Of a stretch of 5,164 nt of DNA, positions 1 to 5,164 are shown one piece after another. The DNA comes from Alphaproteobacteria bacterium (GTDB lineage Bacteria > Pseudomonadota > Alphaproteobacteria > Micropepsales > Micropepsaceae). Position 1 is the stretch's first letter; each line of letters opens with the position of its first letter. The translations under genes and the position numbers were made by a program. The notes beneath the pieces were generated by a model, which saw only the letters and a list, made by a program, of their open reading frames with translations, was not told where the DNA came from and did not search any database. The stretch covers positions 19,624-24,787 of the forward strand of contig JAFKFF010000094.1 of assembly GCA_017307315.1 (NCBI GenBank), read 5' to 3'.

Positions 1-354
1 CATGTCGGAGGTGAGCCCCTCCGCGGCGGTCAGCTTGTGCTGGATGGATTTGCCGTCCACCAGAATCTTGGCGATGTCCGCCATGCTGGCGAAGGCCGGC
101 AGCGCATATTCGCCCGCCTTGGCCTGGGACGACAGGCCATGGACATACAGCTCGGCCTGGAACAGAAGCGCGTTCGACACCGCGCCGGCGCCTTCGAGTT
201 GCCGGGCGATACCGCCGGCGCCGCTGCCCGGCTTGATCAGGACCACCGCTTCGCGCTTGCCGGGACCGGGGCCGGTCCAGGTCTCGTTCGCCCATTCCGC
301 CACGCCGACGCCGATCACCCCCAAAATCACCAGGAGGATCAGGAAACGGAACAT
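1..354 (-). CDS. mltG: MltG endolytic transglycosylase (YceG-like), N-terminal part, cut by window edge
   Basis: The visible 118 codons are the N-terminus of an MltG/YceG-family lytic transglycosylase; the reading frame continues past the left edge. Members of this family sit in the inner membrane, cleave nascent peptidoglycan strands in the periplasm and are thought to set glycan chain length. Seen here: a three-residue cytoplasmic tail, one hydrophobic segment at about residues 4-19, a Gly/Pro-rich linker, then the LysM-like region from about residue 36, with the family signatures KAGEY (79-83) and LTAAEGLTS (108-116). The catalytic glutamate of the family lies further on and is outside the window, so activity cannot be judged. 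The ATG at 354-352 directly follows the fabF stop (TGA then ATG, no spacer), and AGGG five bases upstream inside the fabF end can serve as ribosome binding site. Identification is by motif recall and gene order, and is firm at family level. Confidence 0.9.
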   Translation of the reverse strand, partial: MFRFLILLVILGVIGVGVAEWANETWTGPGPGKREAVVLIKPGSGAGGIARQLEGAGAVSNALLFQAELYVHGLSSQAKAGEYALPAFASMADIAKILVDGKSIQHKLTAAEGLTSDM

Positions 355-1611
355 TCAGACCCTGGAGAGAATGAGCGCGGCATTGGTGCCGCCGAAGCCG
401 AAACTGTTGGACATCGCCACATTCACTTCGTGCTTGCGCGGCTTGAGCGCAACCAGGTCCATCGCCGTGGTGACGTCGGGATTTTCCAGATTGATGGTGG
501 GCGGCACGATGCCGTCGCGCATGGCGAGCAGGCAGAAGATCGCCTCCACCGAACCCGCCGCGCCCAGAAGATGGCCGATGGAGGACTTGGTGGACGACAT
601 CGGCTTGCCCGGCGCGGCATTGCCCAGAAGCCGCTCCACCGCACCCAGCTCGATCCCGTCCGCCATGGTCGATGTGCCATGGGCGTTGATGTAATCGATG
701 TCGGACGCGGAAAGGCCGGCGCGCTTCAGCGCCATCTGCATGGCGCGATAGCCGCCATCGCCGTCTTCCGACGGCGCGGTGATGTGGAAGGCATCGCCCG
801 ACAGGCCATAGCCCTTCACTTCGCCGTAAATCTTCGCGCCCCGCGCCTTGGCATGCTCGAGTTCCTCCAGCATCACCACGCCGGCGCCCTCGCCCATCAC
901 GAAACCGTCCCGGTCCTTGTCGTAAGGCCGCGACGCTTTTTCGGGCGTGTCGTTGAAGCCGGTGGAAAGCGCGCGGCAGGCATTGAAGCCCGCGATGCCG
1001 ATGCGGCAGACCGCGGCTTCCGCCCCGCCCGCCAGCATCATGTCGGCATCGTCCAGCGCGATCAGCCTGGCGGCGTCGCCGATGGCATGGGCGCCGGTGG
1101 CGCAAGCCGTCACCACGGCATGGTTGGGGCCCTTGTAGCCATGCTCGATCGAGGCATAGCCGGAGACCAGATTGATCAACCGGCCGGGAATGAAGAAGGG
1201 CGAAAGGCGCCGGGGGCCTTTTTCATGCACCAGAATCGAACCGTCCTCGATGCCCGCCAGCCCGCCGATGCCCGAGCCGATCAACACGCCGGTGCGGTTG
1301 CGGTCTTCCTCGCTCTCGGGCCGCCAGCCGGAATCGACCACCGCCTGCTTTGCGGCCGCCAGCCCATAGATGATGAAATCATCCATGCGCCTTTGTTCCT
1401 TGGGATCGACCCACTGATCGGGATTGAAGGTTCCGTTCGCGCCATCACCGCGAGGCACCTGGCAGGCGATTTTCGTCGCCAGGTCCTCGGTCTTGAATTT
1501 GGTGATGCGGCTTGCGCCGGATTTCCCGGCCAGAAGAGCGGACCAGCTTTCCTCCACGCCGCAACCCAGCGGCGTGACCAGGCCAAGTCCCGTTACCACA
1601 ACCCGGCGCAT
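355..1611 (-). CDS. fabF: 3-oxoacyl-[acyl-carrier-protein] synthase II (KAS II, FabF)
   Basis: This 418-residue cytosolic enzyme condenses malonyl-ACP with a growing acyl-ACP, adding two carbons and releasing CO2; FabF is the KAS form usually linked to elongation of unsaturated chains and temperature response. The length fits the family. The Cys-His-His triad is complete: nucleophile Cys170 in TACATG, His311 in NAHGTST and His347 in SSIGHLLGAAG, with the conserved Lys342 in STKSS. The gating loop NSFGFGGTNA is at about 402-411. The ATG at 1611-1609 is chosen because the protein then begins MRRVVVTGLG, the usual FabF N-terminus. A TTG at 1620-1618 is in frame three codons earlier and would leave only one base after the acpP stop. 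Neither start has a clear Shine-Dalgarno sequence, so translation may depend on the preceding acpP. The gene abuts mltG downstream. FabB is a less likely identity given length, motifs and position beside acpP. Confidence 0.97.
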   Translation of the reverse strand: MRRVVVTGLGLVTPLGCGVEESWSALLAGKSGASRITKFKTEDLATKIACQVPRGDGANGTFNPDQWVDPKEQRRMDDFIIYGLAAAKQAVVDSGWRPESEEDRNRTGVLIGSGIGGLAGIEDGSILVHEKGPRRLSPFFIPGRLINLVSGYASIEHGYKGPNHAVVTACATGAHAIGDAARLIALDDADMMLAGGAEAAVCRIGIAGFNACRALSTGFNDTPEKASRPYDKDRDGFVMGEGAGVVMLEELEHAKARGAKIYGEVKGYGLSGDAFHITAPSEDGDGGYRAMQMALKRAGLSASDIDYINAHGTSTMADGIELGAVERLLGNAAPGKPMSSTKSSIGHLLGAAGSVEAIFCLLAMRDGIVPPTINLENPDVTTAMDLVALKPRKHEVNVAMSNSFGFGGTNAALILSRV

Positions 1612-1621
1612 GGTACGCAAA

Positions 1622-1858
1622 TCAGGCGTTGGCTTTGTCGATATACTTGACCGCGTCGCCGACCGTCACGATGGCTTCCGCCGCGTCGTCGGGGATTTCG
1701 ATGCCGAATTCCTCTTCGAACGCCATGACCAACTCGACGGTGTCGAGGCTGTCGGCGCCCAGGTCTTCAATGAAGGACGCATTTTCGGTGACCTTGTCGG
1801 CATCGACATTCAGATGCTCGACGACGATCTTCTTCACGCGTTCCGCAGTATCGCTCAT
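1622..1858 (-). CDS. acpP: Acyl carrier protein
   Basis: This 78-residue acidic protein carries acyl intermediates of type II fatty acid synthesis as thioesters on a 4'-phosphopantetheine arm and hands them to FabD, FabF, FabG and partner enzymes in the cytosol. The attachment site is Ser37 in the DSL motif of [18 protein letters not shown]. The surrounding helix II is rich in Asp and Glu, as expected for docking onto basic partner surfaces. Length and sequence are typical of primary-metabolism ACPs. The ATG at 1858-1856 has a purine-rich Shine-Dalgarno stretch, AGGAGAGG, ending 11 bases upstream, and gives the standard [16 protein letters not shown] start. A 156-bp gap separates it from fabG, so it may have its own promoter, which would suit the high ACP level cells need. 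fabF starts about 10 bases after its stop. Confidence 0.98.
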   Translation of the reverse strand: MSDTAERVKKIVVEHLNVDADKVTENASFIEDLGADSLDTVELVMAFEEEFGIEIPDDAAEAIVTVGDAVKYIDKANA

Positions 1859-2014
1859 GGACTTAAAAGCCTCTCCTAGTTTTCAAACCCGTTCCGTCTG
1901 AACAACGGCCGGGACCGCACATGATTCACCATTTGGGGGTGCTTCGCGGATCGGCGGTTCGTAACACAATCGCTCCGGCCCCGCCACTTCGCATTTAACC
2001 CTTTGATTTTTCAA
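1859..2014 (-). promoter_or_regulatory. fabG-acpP intergenic region, probable acpP promoter region
   Basis: These 156 bases are the only gap above 40 bases between genes in the window. They contain no plausible ORF of their own. The end next to fabG (about 1991-2025) is clearly more AT-rich than the surroundings. The best sigma70-like pair I find is TTGTTC (minus strand, starting at about 1905) with an AT-rich AAAACTA about 17 bases downstream near 1880, but the -10 match is poor, so no precise promoter is claimed. I see no convincing stem-loop followed by a T-run, so no intrinsic terminator after fabG. Minor inverted repeats are present at 2004-2017 and 1889-1908. That the gap holds an acpP promoter rests mainly on its size within an otherwise tightly packed cluster. 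Confidence 0.4.
1870..1877 (-). promoter_or_regulatory. Ribosome binding site of acpP
   Basis: On the minus strand this reads AGGAGAGG, the strongest Shine-Dalgarno match in the window. It lies 11 bases before the acpP ATG, a little further than the usual 5-9 bases. A strong site in front of acpP, against weak or absent ones before fabF and fabD, fits the need for abundant ACP. That link to abundance is inference. Confidence 0.7.
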
Positions 2015-2755
2015 TCATAACATTGCCATTCCGCCATTGACGTGAATGGTTTGGCCGGTGACATAGGCCGCTTCCTGCGACGCCAGATAGAGCACAGCGG
2101 CGGCGATTTCTTCCGGCATCCCCATGCGGCCCGCCGGAATGCGGGTGGCGATGGCTTCCTTTTGCTGGTCGGTCAGGACATCGGTCATTGCGGTCTGGAT
2201 GAAGCCCGGCGCCACCGCGTTGACGGTGATGTTGCGCGAGGCGACCTCGGCGGCCAGCGATTTGGTCATGCCCACCAGTCCCGCCTTGGCGGCGGCGTAA
2301 TTGCCCTGGCCGGGATTGCCGGTGGCACCCACCACCGAGGTGATCTGGACGATGCGGCCCCAGCGCTTCTTCATCATGCCGCGCAGAACGGCGCGCGACA
2401 GGCGGAAGGCGGCGGTGAGATTGACCGCGATCACCTGATCCCACTCCTCGTCCTTCATGCGCATGAAGAGATTGTCGCGGGTGATGCCGGCATTGTTGAC
2501 CAGGATATCGATGCCCGCCCCGGCCGCGTCTTCCGCCGCCTTGGGCAAGGCTTCGACCGAGGCGATGTCGGAAAGATTGGCCGGTGCGATGAAGGCGCGC
2601 GAACCGAGTTCGGCTTTCGCCGCCTCCAGCGCCTCGGCGCGGGTACCGGAAAGAATCACGGCCGCGCCCTGCGCATGCAGCGCCTTGGCGATGGCGCCGC
2701 CGATGCCGCCGGACGCGCCCGTTACCAGTGCCGTTTTGCCTGTCAGGTCAAACAT
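2015..2755 (-). CDS. fabG: 3-oxoacyl-[acyl-carrier-protein] reductase (FabG)
   Basis: FabG reduces 3-oxoacyl-ACP to (R)-3-hydroxyacyl-ACP with NADPH, the first reduction of each elongation round, in the cytosol. This 246-residue protein is a classical short-chain dehydrogenase: the Rossmann glycine motif TGASGGIG is at 12-19, NNAG at 87-90, and the catalytic residues are Asn112, Ser140, Tyr153 and Lys157 (YAAAK). The C-terminal end, TGQTIHVNGGMAML, is typical of FabG. The ATG at 2755-2753 is preferred because AAAGG lies nine bases upstream and the protein then begins MFDLTGKTALVTG. An in-frame GTG at 2761 would overlap the fabD stop (GTGA) but sits only three bases from that AAAGG. The start is two bases beyond the fabD stop, so the two genes are almost certainly cotranscribed. 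Many SDR enzymes look alike, but its position between fabD and acpP makes the FabG assignment firm. Confidence 0.97.
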   Translation of the reverse strand: MFDLTGKTALVTGASGGIGGAIAKALHAQGAAVILSGTRAEALEAAKAELGSRAFIAPANLSDIASVEALPKAAEDAAGAGIDILVNNAGITRDNLFMRMKDEEWDQVIAVNLTAAFRLSRAVLRGMMKKRWGRIVQITSVVGATGNPGQGNYAAAKAGLVGMTKSLAAEVASRNITVNAVAPGFIQTAMTDVLTDQQKEAIATRIPAGRMGMPEEIAAAVLYLASQEAAYVTGQTIHVNGGMAML

Positions 2756-2757
2756 GG

Positions 2758-3702
2758 TCACAGACCTTTCGCGAAGGCTTCGATTTCGTCCGGCGTGTCG
2801 AGCGTAACGGTCTGCAGATCCTTGTCGATGCGCTTGACCATGCCGGTCAGCACCTTGTTGCCGCCCATCTCGATGGTCGTGCCGACGCCAAGCCCCTTCA
2901 GCGCCAGAACGCTTTCGCGCCAGCGCACCCGCCCGGTGACCTGTTCGACCAGAAGCCGGCGCACGCTTTCGGGGTCGCTCGCTTCAGCCGCCGTCACATT
3001 GGCGAGAACCGGCGCGGCGAGCGGGTGGATCGTGACCTTGCCCAACGCCTCCGCCATCGCGTCGGCGGCGGGCTGCATCAAGGGACAATGGAAAGGCGCG
3101 GACACCGCCAGGGGAATGGCGCGCTTGACGCTTTTGGCCTTGGCGATATCCGCCACGCGGTCCATCGCGTCCTTCGATCCGGACAGCACCACCTGCCCCG
3201 GCGCATTGTCGTTGGCGACGACGCAGATGCCGCCGTCCGCACCGGCATCCTTGGCCACCGCTTCGGCGGTTTCGATATCGGCGCCGATCAGCGCGATCAT
3301 CGCGCCCTCGCCCACCGGCACGGCGGACTGCATGGCCCCGCCGCGAATCTTCAGAAGGCGCGCGGTATCGGCCAGGGTGAAGGCGCCCGCGGCGCAAAGG
3401 GCGGAATATTCACCCAGCGAGTGGCCCGCAACCAGCCGCGCATGACGCGCCAGATTCAAACCGCCCTGCTTTTCCAGCACGCGAAACACCGCGATCGAAG
3501 CCGCCATGATGGCAGGCTGGGCATTCTCGGTCAGCGTCAGATCGCTTTCGGGCCCGCCCCACATCAGCGCGGACAATTTCTGCGACAGCGCGTCGTCGAC
3601 TTCCTGGAACACTTCGCGCGCCGCGGGGAAGGCATCGGCTAGCGCCTTGCCCATGCCGACCGCCTGGCTGCCTTGTCCGGGGAACAGGAATGCACGATTC
3701 AT
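2758..3702 (-). CDS. fabD: Malonyl-CoA:ACP transacylase (FabD)
   Basis: FabD transfers the malonyl group from malonyl-CoA to the phosphopantetheine of ACP, supplying the extender unit to FabF and other KAS enzymes. The 314-residue length matches the family. Key residues are all visible: the GQGSQ oxyanion motif at 9-13, nucleophile Ser95 in GHSLGE, Arg120 (binds the malonyl carboxylate in the family) in KIRGGAMQ, and catalytic His205 in APFHCPLM. NDNAPGQVVLSG at 164-175 is also typical. The frame stays open far upstream, but residues before the ATG at 3702 are the out-of-frame shadow of the preceding acetyltransferase gene; starting there gives the standard MNRAFLFPGQGSQ. No clear Shine-Dalgarno precedes this ATG. 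The stop overlaps or nearly touches the fabG start. It is the first fatty acid gene of the cluster, 35 bases after an unrelated GNAT gene. Confidence 0.97.
   Translation of the reverse strand: MNRAFLFPGQGSQAVGMGKALADAFPAAREVFQEVDDALSQKLSALMWGGPESDLTLTENAQPAIMAASIAVFRVLEKQGGLNLARHARLVAGHSLGEYSALCAAGAFTLADTARLLKIRGGAMQSAVPVGEGAMIALIGADIETAEAVAKDAGADGGICVVANDNAPGQVVLSGSKDAMDRVADIAKAKSVKRAIPLAVSAPFHCPLMQPAADAMAEALGKVTIHPLAAPVLANVTAAEASDPESVRRLLVEQVTGRVRWRESVLALKGLGVGTTIEMGGNKVLTGMVKRIDKDLQTVTLDTPDEIEAFAKGL
2765..2769 (-). promoter_or_regulatory. Ribosome binding site deciding the fabG start
   Basis: AAAGG on the minus strand, inside the last codons of fabD, lies nine bases before the ATG at 2755 but only three bases before the alternative GTG at 2761. 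The spacing favours the ATG and a 246-residue FabG. Confidence 0.55.
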
Positions 3703-3712
3703 TGTGACGGCA

Positions 3713-3741
3713 GACAAACCAAGAGCTTCCGGGCAAGTCAA
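3713..3741 (-). promoter_or_regulatory. Possible fabD promoter overlapping the upstream stop codon
   Basis: The minus strand has TTGACT at 3741-3736, five of six bases of the sigma70 -35 consensus, and it includes the TGA stop of the preceding acetyltransferase. Seventeen bases further is TTTGTC (3718-3713), a poor -10 match. If used, transcription would begin around 3706, only a few bases before the fabD ATG, giving a nearly leaderless message; this would fit the missing Shine-Dalgarno. A weak -10 keeps this tentative. Confidence 0.25.
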
Positions 3742-4181
3742 GCCGGCCTGCCGTCGGACGGCTTGCGCAGCAGCTTTTCCATCATGATGCTGGGCAGCGT
3801 GTGATAGCCGATGCGCTCGTAGAATTGCGCCGCGGCCGCGTTGGCGGCGCGCACCGTCAGATGGACATCGACGACATCGCGCGCGGCGAGCCAATCCTCG
3901 GCGGCGGTCACCAGCGCCCGACCGATGCCCCGGCCACGGCAGGCCGGATCGGTGGACACATAATGAAGCCAGCCCCGGTTGCTGTCGAAGCCCACCGCGA
4001 TGCTTCCCAGAAGCCGGCCGGTCTCGTCGAACGCGCCCAATATCTCGGATGAGGAACGTCCCCGCACGGCGCGGAAATCCCGCAAGGGATCGCTGTTGCC
4101 CACCGCCAGGCCGCAGGCGTGCCACAGGCTCACCACGGCCGCCTCATCGGCTTCATTTACGGCGCGAATCTGAACGGTCAT
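3738..4181 (-). CDS. GNAT family N-acetyltransferase, YpeA-like (copy 2 of a tandem pair)
   Basis: A 147-residue GCN5-related acetyltransferase, expected to move an acetyl group from acetyl-CoA to an amine on an unknown small molecule or protein. The single GNAT domain fills the protein. The acetyl-CoA pyrophosphate-binding motif A is R82-G-R-G-I-G-R-A, and the C-terminal motif is QFYERIGY at 119-126 with the usual Tyr. The layout (LW at 19-20, GSIAVGFDSNRG at 59-70, YERIGY) recalls E. coli YpeA, whose substrate I do not know. The ATG at 4181 overlaps the stop of the preceding GNAT gene in ATGA; a weak GAAGAAG lies five bases upstream, so translation is probably coupled. It resembles its upstream neighbour without gaps across about 139 residues. 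The protein ends with a short charged tail, RKPSDGRPA, absent from the neighbour. No signal peptide or membrane segment is visible. Family assignment is firm, substrate unknown. Confidence 0.88.
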   Translation of the reverse strand: MTVQIRAVNEADEAAVVSLWHACGLAVGNSDPLRDFRAVRGRSSSEILGAFDETGRLLGSIAVGFDSNRGWLHYVSTDPACRGRGIGRALVTAAEDWLAARDVVDVHLTVRAANAAAAQFYERIGYHTLPSIMMEKLLRKPSDGRPA

Positions 4182-4597
4182 GACATCTTCTTCGCCATGT
4201 CGAGATGCTCTTCCACCGCATAGCCCAGCTTGCGGTAAAATTCGGCCACGTCATTGTTGCCGGCGCGAATCTGCAGGTTGATCTTCACGCAGCCCAGCGC
4301 CTTCAGCCTGGCTTCCGCCTCGCGCATCAGAAGAAGGCCGACGCCGCGTCGCCGATGCGATTGCAAAACCGCCATCCGGTTGATGTGGCCGCGATAGCCG
4401 TCATAGCCCGCCATGACGGAGCCGACCAACCGTCCGCCTTCGCGCGCCACCAGAAACAGGTCCGGCTGGAAAGCCAGCTTGACCGGAACCGTGAGGACGG
4501 CGCGATGGCGGGGTTCGTCATCCGCAAATGCTTCCCGCCACAGCGCGTCAATGTCACCGAGATCGCCTTCGGCGGCAGGTTCTATCGCGATGCTCAT
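4178..4597 (-). CDS. GNAT family N-acetyltransferase, YpeA-like (copy 1 of a tandem pair)
   Basis: A 139-residue GNAT acetyltransferase that should bind acetyl-CoA and acetylate an unidentified amine. Motif A is R82-R-R-G-V-G, preceded by the core strand with GSVMAGYDGYRGHINRMAV (59-77). The strand KINLQIRAGNN (105-115) and EFYRKLGY (119-126) follow. The combination GYDG-YRG, GC-KINLQ-R and FYRKLGY is close to the E. coli YpeA pattern, closer than in the adjacent copy. The frame remains open upstream through the transporter region, but that part is an out-of-frame shadow; the ATG at 4597-4595 gives a standard GNAT N-terminus and overlaps the transporter stop as ATGA. There is no strong Shine-Dalgarno, so translation probably follows by reinitiation after the transporter gene. 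Its own stop overlaps the next GNAT start in the same way. Substrate and physiological role are not evident; the transporter neighbour hints at a shared small-molecule pathway, which is only inference. Confidence 0.88.
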   Translation of the reverse strand: MSIAIEPAAEGDLGDIDALWREAFADDEPRHRAVLTVPVKLAFQPDLFLVAREGGRLVGSVMAGYDGYRGHINRMAVLQSHRRRGVGLLLMREAEARLKALGCVKINLQIRAGNNDVAEFYRKLGYAVEEHLDMAKKMS

Positions 4598-5163
4598 GCT
4601 TTCGCGGCCGGAAAAAACGCGCGCCCGATCAGGAGCGTGGCGACGCCGCCAAAGGCCAGCATCGCAGCCAGGAGCGACATGCCCAGAACATAGTCGCCGG
4701 TCGCATCCTTCAGCCGGCCCATCAGGGTCGGACCGAAAAAGCCGCCCAGATTGGAAAAGGAATTGAGCAGGGCAAGACCGCCCGCCGCCGCCATGCCCCG
4801 CAGGATCGCGGTGGGCAAGGTCCAGAACACCGCCAGCGCGCCGTAAATGCCGAAGGCGGCCAGACAGAAACAGGCCATCACCAGCACGGGATTGGCGAAC
4901 AGCACCGCGCCCACAAGCCCCAGCGCACCGGCAAAGGCGGCGCCCGCCACATGCCAGACCCGGTCGCCGGTCCTGTCGCTCGACAGGCCCAGAAGCACCA
5001 TGCCCGCCATGCTCACAATGTAAGGCAGCGCCACCAGAAAGCCGGTTTCCAGATTGGTGAAACCCATCGCCTTGATCATCTGCGGCATCCACAGGCCCAT
5101 GCCGTAGAGCCCGATCACGATGGAGAAATCCGAAATGATGAAGATCCAGATGCGCTTGTCGGC
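4594..5163 (-). CDS. MFS transporter, anion:cation symporter (TtuB-like) family, C-terminal half, cut by window edge
   Basis: The visible 189 codons are the C-terminal half of a 12-helix major facilitator transporter; the start lies beyond the right edge. Hydrophobic segments at about residues 5-29, 39-60, 70-88, 92-112, 124-148 and 156-182 of the visible part correspond to helices 7-12. The loop after the second of these has SSDRTGDR, the second-half copy of the MFS cytoplasmic motif A. Sequence around LLNSFSNLGGFFGPTLMGRL and KDATGDY is characteristic of the anion:cation symporter family, which includes tartrate, phthalate and hexuronate carriers and generally imports organic anions with protons. 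The substrate cannot be read from sequence. Upstream of the GTG at 5118 the frame continues with DKRIWIFIISDFSIV, typical helix 7 sequence, so 5118 is not a real start. The stop overlaps the following GNAT start by ATGA, suggesting one transcript with the two acetyltransferases. Confidence 0.9.
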   Translation of the reverse strand, partial: ADKRIWIFIISDFSIVIGLYGMGLWMPQMIKAMGFTNLETGFLVALPYIVSMAGMVLLGLSSDRTGDRVWHVAGAAFAGALGLVGAVLFANPVLVMACFCLAAFGIYGALAVFWTLPTAILRGMAAAGGLALLNSFSNLGGFFGPTLMGRLKDATGDYVLGMSLLAAMLAFGGVATLLIGRAFFPAAKA

Positions 5164-5164
5164 C

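Noticed and set aside
640..690. FabF histidine motif H-G-T-S-T-M-A-D instead of the E. coli H-G-T-S-T-P-x-G-D, one residue shorter
   Set aside because: At first it looked like a changed active site, but I recall the same M-A-D form in rhizobial-type alphaproteobacterial FabF. The catalytic His is intact, so it is a lineage feature.
37..1650. Long plus-strand open frame of 537 codons opposite fabF
   Set aside because: It lies antisense to fabF and the end of acpP, both with full catalytic or attachment motifs. Its translation is rich in Arg, His, Gly and Ala with no recognisable domain, as expected for an antisense frame in GC-rich DNA.
1889..1908. Inverted repeat CCGTT...AACGG upstream of acpP as a terminator or riboswitch stem
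   Set aside because: The stem is only five bases with a ten-base loop and no T-run follows on either strand.
2042..3445. Plus-strand open frame of 467 codons opposite fabG and fabD
   Set aside because: It is antisense to two well-supported genes, has low-complexity Arg/Gly/Ala-rich composition and changes character where it crosses from fabG to fabD.
3703..4125. N-terminal extension of FabD by about 141 residues
   Set aside because: This stretch is an out-of-frame reading of the GNAT gene at 3738-4181. FabD proteins start at the FLFPGQGSQ segment, which follows the ATG at 3702.
4598..5092. N-terminal extension of the first GNAT protein by 165 residues
   Set aside because: It is the out-of-frame reading of the transporter gene, which has clear membrane helices and family motifs in its own frame.
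1..5164. Mobile element, CRISPR, tRNA or rRNA signals
   Set aside because: I looked for terminal inverted repeats, spaced direct repeats, transposase motifs and clover-leaf tRNA patterns and saw none; genes fill nearly all of the window.

Overview
The window looks like an ordinary piece of chromosome from a GC-rich alphaproteobacterium. Every gene I can support is on the minus strand, so transcription runs from the right edge to the left. The evidence for Alphaproteobacteria is the gene order fabD-fabG-acpP-fabF-mltG with no pabC between fabF and mltG, and a FabF C-terminal histidine motif of the form H-G-T-S-T-M-A-D that I remember from rhizobial-type FabF proteins. The sequence does not let me name an order or genus.

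Right part (about 3738-5164): the C-terminal half of a major facilitator superfamily transporter of the anion:cation symporter (TtuB-like) type enters from the right edge. Its stop codon overlaps the start of a small GNAT acetyltransferase (ATGA). That gene in turn overlaps, again by ATGA, a second GNAT acetyltransferase. The two GNAT proteins resemble each other along their whole length without gaps, and both resemble the E. coli YpeA type, so they look like an old tandem duplication. The three genes form a tightly coupled unit of unknown substrate.

Middle and left part (1-3702): a type II fatty acid synthesis cluster. FabD loads malonyl groups onto acyl carrier protein, AcpP carries the growing chain, FabF condenses and FabG reduces the 3-keto group. 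fabD and fabG abut or overlap. A 156-bp gap precedes acpP and is the only sizeable intergenic space; it probably holds a separate acpP promoter. fabF follows acpP by about 10 bp. mltG, a membrane-anchored lytic transglycosylase that cuts nascent peptidoglycan, starts on the base after the fabF stop and runs off the left edge.

All key catalytic residues are present in the complete fatty acid genes and no gene appears broken. I see no RNA gene, mobile element, CRISPR array or phage remnant. I do not find a new biological system here. The points most worth a second look are the duplicated GNAT pair, a possible very short leader in front of fabD, and the acpP upstream region.
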